From the NCBI GenBank assembly GCA_036986135.1, contig BTQZ01000022.1:1-37348 (forward strand): DNA of 37,348 nt, written 5' to 3'. A program made the position numbers and the translations under genes. This document shows positions 30,062 to 37,348 of the stretch, piece by piece (the first letter of the stretch is position 1; the number at the start of each line of letters is the position of its first letter). Source of the stretch: JADFRG01 sp036986135 (GTDB lineage: Bacteria > Chloroflexota > Anaerolineae > Anaerolineales > E44-bin32). The notes under the pieces are model-generated. The model did not search any database, was not told the DNA's origin, and saw nothing but the letters and a program-made list of their open reading frames with translations.

Positions 30062-31258
30062 ATGAGCGATCCGTTCACCACCATCGACCAATTCATCAAG
30101 AACCTGCTAATCGGCCTCGGCCTGGAGGCGGAGGTCACCGAGGTTGCGCTCAATATCGTCGGCGCCGTCGTGTTGGGCCTCCTGGTCGGGGCAACCGCCA
30201 TCATCCTCATCTGGGCCGAGCGCAAGCTCGTGGCGAGGATCCAGGATCGGCTCGGGCCTAATCGCGTGGGGCCTTACGGCATACTGCAGACGATCGCCGA
30301 CGGGCTCAAGCTGGTGACAAAGGAAGTGCTGATACCGCAGGGCGCCGATCGCTACGTATTTATCATGGCGCCGTTGATCGTCGTGACCGGAGTGATCGGC
30401 ATCTGGGCCGTCATGCCGCTCGCGCCGGGGTTGATAGGCAGCGATATCAATGTGGGACTGCTTTACGTGATCGCCGTCGGCGCGATCGGTACGCTGGGGA
30501 TCATGATGGCCGGGATGTCTTCCAACAATAAGTACGCCCTGCTGGGCGCCTTCCGTACGGTGGCCCAGATGCTCTCTTACACGGTGCCGATGATCCTGGC
30601 CCTGCTGATCCCGGTGATGCTGGCCGGATCCATGGGGATGTCGACCATCGTCGAAGCGCAGGGCAGCGCGTGGTTTATCGTTCTGGCGCCGCTTGCCGCC
30701 ATCATCTTTTTCATCTCATCCATCGCGGAGGTCGGCCGCGCGCCCTTCGATCTCCTGGAGGCGGAGTCCGAGATCGTGGCCGGATTTCACATCGAGTACT
30801 CCGGCATAGCCTTTGGCATGTTTTTCGTGGGCGAGTTTATCCATGCCTTCACCATCGCGGCGCTCTTCTCGGTGATCTTCCTCGGCGGCTGGCAGGGGCC
30901 GGCAGTCGAATCGTTTCCGCTGCTCGGACTCTTCTACTTCATTCTGAAAACCTGGTTCATGTATTTCGTCGTCATCTGGGTGCGGAGCACTCTTCCCCGC
31001 ATCCGTATCGATCAGATTAACGCATTCAATTGGAAATTCATGACGCCGCTGGCCCTGGTTGTGTTCATGGTCACCGCCATCCTCGACAAGCTCGCGGTCG
31101 AGGCCGGTTTCAACCGAGCCGCGGTGCTCTTGGCCGCGAATGCCATCATTGTGCTTGGTACGTTGTTCCTGCTGCGCGCCTACGCGACCTCGCAGCGGCG
31201 CAGGCTGGAGGTCACCGAGCGACCGCAGGTCCAGCGATCGGAGGCTGCCAGTGACTAA
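30062..31258 (+). CDS. nuoH: NADH-quinone oxidoreductase subunit H
   Basis: 398 residues with eight or nine membrane helices. Hallmarks are the N-terminal AERKLVARIQDRLGPNRVGPYGILQTIADGLK, the central EVGRAPFDLLEAESEIVAGFHIEYSG loop, and the final WVRSTLPRIRIDQIN region. These glutamate/arginine-rich loops form the quinone channel and the start of the proton path in complex I. It follows nuoA by 56 bp, with no nuoB-C-D genes between, unlike the common order. The short, charged C-terminus (QRRRLEVTERPQVQRSEAASD) is longer than in some homologues. Confidence 0.95.
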   Translation: MSDPFTTIDQFIKNLLIGLGLEAEVTEVALNIVGAVVLGLLVGATAIILIWAERKLVARIQDRLGPNRVGPYGILQTIADGLKLVTKEVLIPQGADRYVFIMAPLIVVTGVIGIWAVMPLAPGLIGSDINVGLLYVIAVGAIGTLGIMMAGMSSNNKYALLGAFRTVAQMLSYTVPMILALLIPVMLAGSMGMSTIVEAQGSAWFIVLAPLAAIIFFISSIAEVGRAPFDLLEAESEIVAGFHIEYSGIAFGMFFVGEFIHAFTIAALFSVIFLGGWQGPAVESFPLLGLFYFILKTWFMYFVVIWVRSTLPRIRIDQINAFNWKFMTPLALVVFMVTAILDKLAVEAGFNRAAVLLAANAIIVLGTLFLLRAYATSQRRRLEVTERPQVQRSEAASD

Positions 31259-31276
31259 CCCCAACTTCGATTTGAG

Positions 31277-31789
31277 ATGACGGGCCCCCAGATCATCTTC
31301 CTCGCCGCCGCCGCCGTCACCCTCATCGCTGCAATCATGGTGGTCACTGTGCCGCGCCTGGTCCACGCCGGCCTATGGCTGATCCTTTCCCTGGCAGGAA
31401 TTGCGGTGCTGTTCATCATGCTCGACAACGGATTCCTGGCCGTGGTTCAAGTCGCCATCTATATCGATGCCATCGCAATTCTGATCATCCTGGCCATGAT
31501 GCTCACGCGGGCGGCCATGTCAGATACGGAACCACAGATCAACCGCATGTGGCTGGCGTCCGCCTTCGCCAGCCTGATTATTATGGCGGGTCTGCTGTGG
31601 ATCGTCTCGCAAGCGCCCGCAGCCTCTCGCGGCCCGCTCGTCGATGCGGAGGTGGGCCTGGACGCGCTGGGTAGGGCGCTGGTAGACGTCGACGGATTCA
31701 TCCTTCCTTTCGAGATCGCTTCCGTATTGCTGGTGGCGGCCCTGGTAGGCGCCATCCTGGTCGCAATGACGCCCGCGCGAGGAGACTGA
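31277..31789 (+). CDS. nuoJ: NADH-quinone oxidoreductase subunit J
   Basis: 170 residues with five membrane helices. The third helix carries the conserved DNGFLAVVQVAIYIDAIAILIILAMML segment, whose pi-bulge and Tyr are coupled to quinone-site changes in complex I. The C-terminal FEIASVLLVAALVGAILVA is also typical. NuoI, which normally sits between H and J, is absent. The gene starts 18 bp after nuoH and ends with TGATG, overlapping nuoK by one base. Confidence 0.93.
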   Translation: MTGPQIIFLAAAAVTLIAAIMVVTVPRLVHAGLWLILSLAGIAVLFIMLDNGFLAVVQVAIYIDAIAILIILAMMLTRAAMSDTEPQINRMWLASAFASLIIMAGLLWIVSQAPAASRGPLVDAEVGLDALGRALVDVDGFILPFEIASVLLVAALVGAILVAMTPARGD

Positions 31790-32097
31790 TGGTTCCTCTC
31801 TCTTGGTTCCTGATCTTGGGCGCAGCGCTTTTCGCGGTAGGACTGTTTGGCGTGCTCGCGCGTAGAAATGCGATTGCCATCCTGATGGGGATCGAGCTGA
31901 TGCTCAATGCCGTCAATCTGAACTTGCTGGCATTTTGGCGCTATCTCTGGTCGGACAGCCTGACGGGGGTGGTCTTCGTCATCGTGGTGCTTGCGGTGGC
32001 CGCGGCCGAGGTCGCCGTCGGGCTGGCGCTCATCATTTCTATCTACCGCCGTCGATCCACGATCGTGGCCGAAGAAATCAACTTACTCAAGTGGTAA
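31789..32097 (+). CDS. nuoK: NADH-quinone oxidoreductase subunit K
   Basis: 102 residues, three membrane helices, the usual size. The helix-2 motif GIELMLNAVNLNLLAF with its conserved Glu, and the later AAAEVAVGLALIISIYRR with the second Glu, match the MrpC-like NuoK/NdhE family, which links the quinone half-channel to the antiporter-like subunits. The ATG overlaps the nuoJ stop (TGATG) and four bases separate its stop from nuoL, so J-K-L are coupled. Confidence 0.94.
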   Translation: MVPLSWFLILGAALFAVGLFGVLARRNAIAILMGIELMLNAVNLNLLAFWRYLWSDSLTGVVFVIVVLAVAAAEVAVGLALIISIYRRRSTIVAEEINLLKW

Positions 32098-32101
32098 CCG
32101 G

Positions 32102-34222
32102 ATGATAGAGACCATTTCCTGGCTCATCCCTCTCCCACCATTGCTGGCGTTTGGACTGATTGTGCTCTTTGCCTATAGAAGCAATCGCGTCAGCCACACC
32201 TTGGGCATCGGCGCCATGCTGATCACATGGGCCCTTGCGATGAGCGTCTTCCTCTTCGCCGTGTCGGGGGGCGAGCTACCCGTCAGCGCCGAGGTCGAGT
32301 GGCTGCCGACCGGCGACAGCTCGTTCAACATCGGCATCTGGATCGATTCCCTCACGGCCGTAACGTTGTTCTTCGTGGCCTGGACCATGCTCGCGATCTT
32401 TGTCTACAGCGTGGGCTATCACAACTACGGAAAGGCGCGCGATCCCAAAGATCGACCCGGTTTGCCGCCGCATGCCGGCGGGATCGATCCGATGTATGCA
32501 CGCTTTTTTGCCTTTATCTCCCTGTTCGCCTTCGGCATGCTTGCGCTCGTCGTCACGGACAACCTGTTGGTGCTGTTCGTAGGCTGGGAGATCATGGGCA
32601 TGTGTTCGTACATGCTCATCGGCTTCTGGTACGGCAAGGACAGCGCCAAGGCAGCCATGGTCAAGGCCTTCATGACAACCCGCGTGGGCGACGTCTTCAT
32701 GCTGCTCGGATTGGCCTACCTCTACTGGCTGACCGGCACCCTGACCTACAGCGAAATCCTCTTCAATCCGGAAACCCTGGAGCGGCTGGCGACTACGCCT
32801 TCGGTCCTGGGCCCAGGGACCTCGGCCGCGGCGCTCATCGCGCTGCTCTTCTTCATCGGCACGGTGGGCAAGTCCGCTCAATGGCCGCTGCACACCTGGC
32901 TGCCAGATGCCATGGAAGGCCCCACGCCCGTTTCGGCCATGATCCACGCGGCAACCATGGTCTCGGCCGGGATTTACCTCATCCTACGCATCTTCCCGTT
33001 GATCAGCGCCGGGTGGCAGCCTGGTGAGCCGCTGCCAGACATCATGGTGATCATTGCATTCATCGGAGCCTTTACGGCGCTCTTCGCCTCCACGCTGGCC
33101 ATCGGTCAGAACGATATCAAACGCGTGCTGGCCTATTCGACGATCTCACAACTCGGGTACATGGTGGCCGCGGTCGGGATCGGCGCGTTCGTAGCAGCCG
33201 CCTTTCATCTCGTGGTGCATGCCTTCTTCAAGGGGCTGCTATTCCTCGGATCGGGCTCGGTCATCCACGGGGTCGAACACGGAGCGCATGAGACCGGGGA
33301 TCACATCGACCCCAACGACATGACCCACATGGGGGGTCTGTGGAAGAAGATGCCGCTGACCTTCTGGACTTTCTTGATCGGCGGCCTGACGCTAGCTGGT
33401 TTTCCGATCGTTACGGCCGGCTTCTGGTCGAAGGATGAGATCCTGGCCGAAGCCTTTGGGACAGGCCACATTGCGGTATTCATCGTCCTGGCGCTCGCGG
33501 CCTTCATCACGGCCTTCTACATCATGCGTCAGATCACCATGACCTTCCTCGGCAAACCGCGCTCGGAGGCGGCGAAGCACGCGCACGAGTCCACCTGGAC
33601 CATGACCGTCCCGCTTGTCGTGCTTGCGATATTCAGTGTGACGATCGGGTGGGCGGGGATTCCGAGAGGCTTCCCGGTGCTGTCCTCGCTCGTCCCCAAT
33701 TGGGTGCAAGAATTCGTGGATGCCACGCTGCTCGAACCCGCCGAGGCACTGGAGTTCAACTCCATTCCGCTGCTCGTCTCCGTGAGCGTGGCTCTTGGTG
33801 GATTGCTGATCGGCTACTTGATGTACCGCCGACTGGAAGCCGGCGCGCCCGACCCGCTGGCCCGGCTCGGACGGGTCTACGTCTGGATCCAGGATAAGTT
33901 CTACTTCGACGAACTTTACGACTTCCTGTTCGTGCGGCCCGCTTACTGGTTCGCGGAAACCTTCGTGTATCGAGGAATCGACCGCCGAGTCATCGATGGC
34001 TTCTTACACTGGGTGGCCGGACTGGCCGGAAGGCTGGGTGGTTTCCTGCGTAACAAGATCGATCTCCCGATCATCAACGGCACGGCTGACCTTGTCGGCG
34101 AAGGGGTGAAGACCGCGAGTCATGAGGGACGCGTCATTCAGACCGGCCGCATCCAGACCTATCTTGTTGTCGGAATCATCTTTACGGGAGCTTTGCTCTC
34201 GTACATCTTTTTCTTGTTATAG
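32102..34222 (+). CDS. nuoL: NADH-quinone oxidoreductase subunit L
   Basis: 706 residues from ATG 32102; a longer frame from 31991 lies inside nuoK and is rejected. Antiporter-like subunit with about 16 membrane helices. Conserved features are WEIMGMCSYMLIGFWYGKDSAKAA, WPLHTWLPDAMEGPTPVSAMIHAATMVSAGIYL (Lys/His proton path region) and NDIKRVLAYSTISQLGYM. The long C-terminal part (about 590-706) includes the amphipathic lateral helix segment and a last helix (YLVVGIIFTGALLSYIFFLL). It pumps protons at the distal end of the membrane arm. An insert around the first third (YHNYGKARDPKDRPGLPPHAGG) is a slightly unusual loop. Confidence 0.95.
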   Translation: MIETISWLIPLPPLLAFGLIVLFAYRSNRVSHTLGIGAMLITWALAMSVFLFAVSGGELPVSAEVEWLPTGDSSFNIGIWIDSLTAVTLFFVAWTMLAIFVYSVGYHNYGKARDPKDRPGLPPHAGGIDPMYARFFAFISLFAFGMLALVVTDNLLVLFVGWEIMGMCSYMLIGFWYGKDSAKAAMVKAFMTTRVGDVFMLLGLAYLYWLTGTLTYSEILFNPETLERLATTPSVLGPGTSAAALIALLFFIGTVGKSAQWPLHTWLPDAMEGPTPVSAMIHAATMVSAGIYLILRIFPLISAGWQPGEPLPDIMVIIAFIGAFTALFASTLAIGQNDIKRVLAYSTISQLGYMVAAVGIGAFVAAAFHLVVHAFFKGLLFLGSGSVIHGVEHGAHETGDHIDPNDMTHMGGLWKKMPLTFWTFLIGGLTLAGFPIVTAGFWSKDEILAEAFGTGHIAVFIVLALAAFITAFYIMRQITMTFLGKPRSEAAKHAHESTWTMTVPLVVLAIFSVTIGWAGIPRGFPVLSSLVPNWVQEFVDATLLEPAEALEFNSIPLLVSVSVALGGLLIGYLMYRRLEAGAPDPLARLGRVYVWIQDKFYFDELYDFLFVRPAYWFAETFVYRGIDRRVIDGFLHWVAGLAGRLGGFLRNKIDLPIINGTADLVGEGVKTASHEGRVIQTGRIQTYLVVGIIFTGALLSYIFFLL

Positions 34223-34239
34223 ATGGAACACACTGACGG

Positions 34240-35811
34240 ATGATTGAAGACTATCTGCTGACCCTGATCCTGTTTACGCCACTCCTGGCAGGACTGATCG
34301 TCCTGCTCATTCCAAAGGACCGGCTTTCCCTCATCCGCTGGTTCGCCCTGCTGGCGAGCCTGGTCCCGCTGGTTCTCTCCATCTACATGTGGCGTGCCTA
34401 CGATCCCGGTCAACCGGGGTTTCAATTCCAGGTGCAAGTGGATTGGTATCCCGCCATCGGTTCCAACTTTCACCTCGGCGTCGACGGCATCTCCGTCGTC
34501 CTGGTTCTGCTTGCGACCCTGCTGACTCCGGTCTCGATCCTGATCTCCTGGAACATAAAGGACCGCGTCCGAACCTACATGGCGCTGTTCCTGATGCTGG
34601 AGACAGGGATGCTGGGTGTATTCCTGAGCCTGGATCTCGTGCTGTTCTTCCTGTTCTGGGAGCTCGGCCTGGTTCCGATGTATTTCCTGATCAATCAGTG
34701 GGGAAGCGAGAAGGGCACTCGAACGGTGGCAGGCCGAGAGATCTCAGCTCGGAACTATGCCTCGTTCAAGTTCATGATCCTAACCATGGCTGGATCCCTG
34801 GGCTTGCTGCTGGCCATTTCATTGATCGGAGTCGTAGGGGACACGTTCGATATCGTCGAGATCACCCGCAAGTGGTCGGTGCTCGATCAGCCGCTCACAC
34901 TCCTGGGGCTTCCCATCAGCGTCCCGATCGGGGTGGTCAAATCGGTTGCGTTCTGGGCCTTCGTGGTCGCATTTGCGGTGAAAGTACCCATCTGGCCCTT
35001 CCACACCTGGCTGCCGGATGCCCACACGGAAGCCCCGACCGCCGGTTCGATGATCCTGGCCGGTGTGCTGCTCAAGCTAGGCGCTTACGGGTTCCTGCGC
35101 CTGGTGCTTCCGCTGTACCCGGCCCAGGCCAAGGATTTTGCCTGGGTGCTGGCGCTGTTGGCAACGATCTCGATCGTGCTGGGGGCGTTTGCCGCCTGGG
35201 GCCAGAAGGACTTCAAGCGGCTGGTTGCCTACTCGTCGGTCAACCACATGGGATTCGTGGTACTGGGGATCGCGGCGGCATTCTACGCCGCCGGCACCCT
35301 GTCCGCCGACGACGCGGTCTTCGCGGCGAACGGGGCGGTGCTGCAGATGTTCAACCACGGCCTATCGGCCGCGGGAATGTTCATGCTTGTTGGCGTGATC
35401 TATGATCGCACGCATACGCGAGATCTGGCTTCCTATGGCGGACTGTTTCCGCTGGCCCCCATCTTTGGCGGAATCCTGATCTTCACCTCCATGGCCTCTC
35501 TGGGCCTGCCCGGGCTCAATGGCTTCGTTTCAGAGTTTCTGGTGGTTCGAGGGGCGTGGCCGATCTACACCTTTTTCACGGCCCTTTCGATGCTGGGGCT
35601 GCTGGTCACCGGCATTTACATTCTCAAAGGAATCCGTGGGGCACTGCATGGGCCGCTCAACGAGAAATACGCGGATACTCCGATGGAGATCACCCGGCGA
35701 GAGGTGATCGCCATCGTGCCCCTGATGGCGCTCATGCTGCTGATTGGTGTGTGGCCAAGTTGGATCGTTGAGGTGTTCAACGAGACGGTGATGAGGCTGG
35801 TCGGTGCCTGA
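34240..35811 (+). CDS. nuoM: NADH-quinone oxidoreductase subunit M, copy 1
   Basis: 523 residues with about 14 membrane helices. It opens MIEDYLLTLILFTPLLAGLIVLLIP and contains FHLGVDGISVVLVLLATLLTP, FFLFWELGLVPMYFLINQWG (conserved Glu), VPIWPFHTWLPDAHTEAPTAGS and KDFKRLVAYSSVNHMGFVVLG. These are the helix-5 Glu and helix-7/8 Lys regions of the MrpD-type NuoM. It pumps protons in the membrane arm. It follows nuoL by 17 bp and is followed by a second NuoM-type gene. Compared with copy 2 it has an insertion near 215-225 (KWSVLDQPLTLLGLPISVP). Confidence 0.95.
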   Translation: MIEDYLLTLILFTPLLAGLIVLLIPKDRLSLIRWFALLASLVPLVLSIYMWRAYDPGQPGFQFQVQVDWYPAIGSNFHLGVDGISVVLVLLATLLTPVSILISWNIKDRVRTYMALFLMLETGMLGVFLSLDLVLFFLFWELGLVPMYFLINQWGSEKGTRTVAGREISARNYASFKFMILTMAGSLGLLLAISLIGVVGDTFDIVEITRKWSVLDQPLTLLGLPISVPIGVVKSVAFWAFVVAFAVKVPIWPFHTWLPDAHTEAPTAGSMILAGVLLKLGAYGFLRLVLPLYPAQAKDFAWVLALLATISIVLGAFAAWGQKDFKRLVAYSSVNHMGFVVLGIAAAFYAAGTLSADDAVFAANGAVLQMFNHGLSAAGMFMLVGVIYDRTHTRDLASYGGLFPLAPIFGGILIFTSMASLGLPGLNGFVSEFLVVRGAWPIYTFFTALSMLGLLVTGIYILKGIRGALHGPLNEKYADTPMEITRREVIAIVPLMALMLLIGVWPSWIVEVFNETVMRLVGA

Positions 35812-35864
35812 GCGGGGGAGCTTTTGAGCATGGGAGCGCGGGAGATTCAATTGAAGGGTAACGC

Positions 35865-37337
35865 ATGAATTTTCCGGTGTTGAGTGTCATAGTCTTCACT
35901 CCCATCGTCGCGGGCGTGATCCTGTTGTTCTTCCCCAAGGATCGTCACGACTGGATCCGCTGGTTCGCGCTGGCGGCCGCCACGCTGGCGCTGGGGCTCT
36001 CACTCGCGGTCTTTATCGGCTACGACTCGGCGGAGGCCGGCTACCAGTTTAAAGAACGCGTGGAGTGGATTCCGGCGCTGGGTATTTCCTTCTTCATCGG
36101 GGTGGATGGCATAAGCGCCCCGCTGGTGCTGCTTACCGGAATTGTGATCTTCACCGGTGTACTGATCTCGTGGCAAATGGACGATCGGCCGCGCGAGTTC
36201 TTTGTCTTTCTTTTCATCCTCGCGTCAGGCGTTTTCGGAGTATTTGTCTCGCTCGACCTGTTCCTGCTCTTCTTTTTCTACGAGATCGCCCTCTTCCCTA
36301 TGTTCTTGCTGATCGCCATCTGGGGGTGGAAGGTCACGCGCGAATACGCGGCAATGAAGCTGACGCTGTATTTGTTTATAGGCTCGGTAATCGCCCTGGT
36401 TGGCGGGCTGGTGATGGTCTTCACCTCCGGGCTGCAGACCTTCGACATGCTGCAGCTGCAAATGGCGGATTTCTCGACCACTTTCCAACGCATCTGGTTC
36501 CCGTTCGTTTTCTTCGGATTTGCCGTGCTGGCCGGCATCTTCCCGTTCCATAACTGGTCGCCGGACGGCCATGTCGCTGCCCCTACCGCAGTGTCCATGT
36601 TCCACGCGGGTGTGCTGATGAAGCTCGGTGCCTTCGCCGCGCTGCGAGTCGGCATCACGTTGCTGCCGGAGGGCGCGAGGTTCTGGGCGCCGCTTATCTT
36701 GGTTCTGGCCAGCATCAACGTCATCTATGGAGCATTCATTGCCATGGTGCAGACCGACTTTAAGTACGTCATAGGATTTTCGTCGGTCTCGCACATGGGC
36801 CTGGTCCTGCTGGGTTTTGCGACACTAAATCGCGAGGGGCTGACCGGCGCGGGGATCCAGATGTTCTCCCATGGCGTGATGACGGCACTCTTCTTCGCAG
36901 TGGTCGGAATGGTGTACGACCGCGCTCATACGCGAGACATCTCCAAGCTTGGAGGATTCAGCAAGGTGATGCCCATGGTGGCAGTGGCCTTCATCGTCGG
37001 TGGCCTTGTATCCATGGGCATGCCGGGATTCTCGGGATTCGTTGCGGAGTTCCCGATCTTCATGGGGCTGTGGCAGACGCAGCCGATTGTGGCCATCGTG
37101 GTCGTGATCTCCATCGTCATCACGGCTTCCTACATTATGCGTATTGTCGGGAAGGTATTTTTTGGAAGCATGCCGGAAGAGTTTGAGGGACATGTTGGGA
37201 ATGTGATCATTCAGGACAAGGTGGCGTTAGTGCTGCTATCCGTGCTGCTGGTCCTGGTCGGCATTTACCCGGCGGTCATGGCCCCCATGGTCGCCTCCGG
37301 AGCGGAGGCGGTCCTGCGCGCCATTGGGATGGGTTAA
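35865..37337 (+). CDS. nuoM: NADH-quinone oxidoreductase subunit M, copy 2
   Basis: 490 residues, clearly NuoM-like rather than NuoN: MNFPVLSVIVFTPIVAGVIL, GISFFIGVDGISAPLVLLT, LFFFYEIALFPMFLLIAIWGWK, GIFPFHNWSPDGHVAAPTAVSM and TDFKYVIGFSSVSHMGLVLLG. The usual WLPDAH is replaced by WSPDGH, and FFxFYE stands where copy 1 has FFLFWE. The conserved Glu and Lys of the proton path are kept. AGGG lies 7 nt before the ATG. The start of the next gene is beyond the window; NuoN is expected. Tandem NuoM genes appear in some Chloroflexota nuo operons (from memory). It is a divergent paralogue of copy 1. Confidence 0.93.
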   Translation: MNFPVLSVIVFTPIVAGVILLFFPKDRHDWIRWFALAAATLALGLSLAVFIGYDSAEAGYQFKERVEWIPALGISFFIGVDGISAPLVLLTGIVIFTGVLISWQMDDRPREFFVFLFILASGVFGVFVSLDLFLLFFFYEIALFPMFLLIAIWGWKVTREYAAMKLTLYLFIGSVIALVGGLVMVFTSGLQTFDMLQLQMADFSTTFQRIWFPFVFFGFAVLAGIFPFHNWSPDGHVAAPTAVSMFHAGVLMKLGAFAALRVGITLLPEGARFWAPLILVLASINVIYGAFIAMVQTDFKYVIGFSSVSHMGLVLLGFATLNREGLTGAGIQMFSHGVMTALFFAVVGMVYDRAHTRDISKLGGFSKVMPMVAVAFIVGGLVSMGMPGFSGFVAEFPIFMGLWQTQPIVAIVVVISIVITASYIMRIVGKVFFGSMPEEFEGHVGNVIIQDKVALVLLSVLLVLVGIYPAVMAPMVASGAEAVLRAIGMG

Positions 37338-37348
37338 TTGACCTTTAC

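Noticed and set aside
31991..32101. N-terminal extension of NuoL
   Set aside because: It lies inside nuoK in another frame; ATG 32102 gives the normal NuoL N-terminus.

Overview
The window looks like chromosomal DNA from a Chloroflexota (Anaerolineae-like) bacterium. I infer this from four things: secreted proteins ending in the motif IYLPL[VI], Pro/Thr-rich 'PTPT' stalks, a tandem set of M42 aminopeptidases, and a nuo cluster with two consecutive NuoM genes. No rRNA, tRNA or CRISPR was seen, so the taxonomic call is an inference from gene content and style only.

Layout. (1) 1-9900 is an exported-protein region. It holds the 3' end of a PT-linker/jelly-roll protein (1-738, +), a degraded IS3-type transposase scrap, two tandem paralogous Asp-box beta-propeller genes (958-3048 and 3708-5774, both -), a choice-of-anchor-L/metzincin protease (6106-8502, -), an Fn3 lipoprotein (8545-9123, -) and a broken beta-helix gene (9467-9898, +). 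Each propeller gene has its own sigma70-like promoter and a 270-300 nt leader, with a conserved GNRA-capped hairpin. (2) 9895-18595 (+) is a polysaccharide (EPS/O-antigen) cluster: two GT2 transferases, a Wzz-like co-polymerase, a Wzy/WaaL-like polymerase or ligase, a polyprenyl-phosphate sugar-1-P transferase, a sugar-nucleotide epimerase and a CapD/WbpM-type 4,6-dehydratase. Several of these genes overlap by a few bases, which suggests translational coupling. A Wzx flippase is not visible here. (3) 18608-26384 (-) holds a multi-pass membrane protein, a lipoprotein 5'-nucleotidase, a SAM methyltransferase, a small hypothetical protein and three tandem M42 metallopeptidases. Most of these are packed with overlaps or 1-21 bp gaps, as one operon would be. 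A TM-anchored Pro/Thr-rich stalk protein lies upstream. (4) 26489-28219 (+) is a GAF-PAS-class III adenylate cyclase. (5) 28211-29535 (-) is a FemAB-like aminoacyltransferase followed directly by an internally deleted pseudogene of a D-cysteine desulfhydrase/ACC deaminase. (6) 29649-37337 (+) is a respiratory complex I membrane-arm operon, nuoA-H-J-K-L-M-M. It lacks the B/C/D/E/F/G/I genes between its members and runs off the window where nuoN would be expected.

How the parts fit. The surface polysaccharide cluster, the exported propeller and protease proteins and the FemAB enzyme all concern the cell envelope. The M42/5'-nucleotidase operon looks like peptide and nucleotide scavenging. The nuo operon is the proton-pumping arm of the respiratory chain. 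The least explained signals are the paired structured leaders of the propeller genes, the shared C-terminal IYLPL motif, and the pseudogene scraps, which record recent gene loss.
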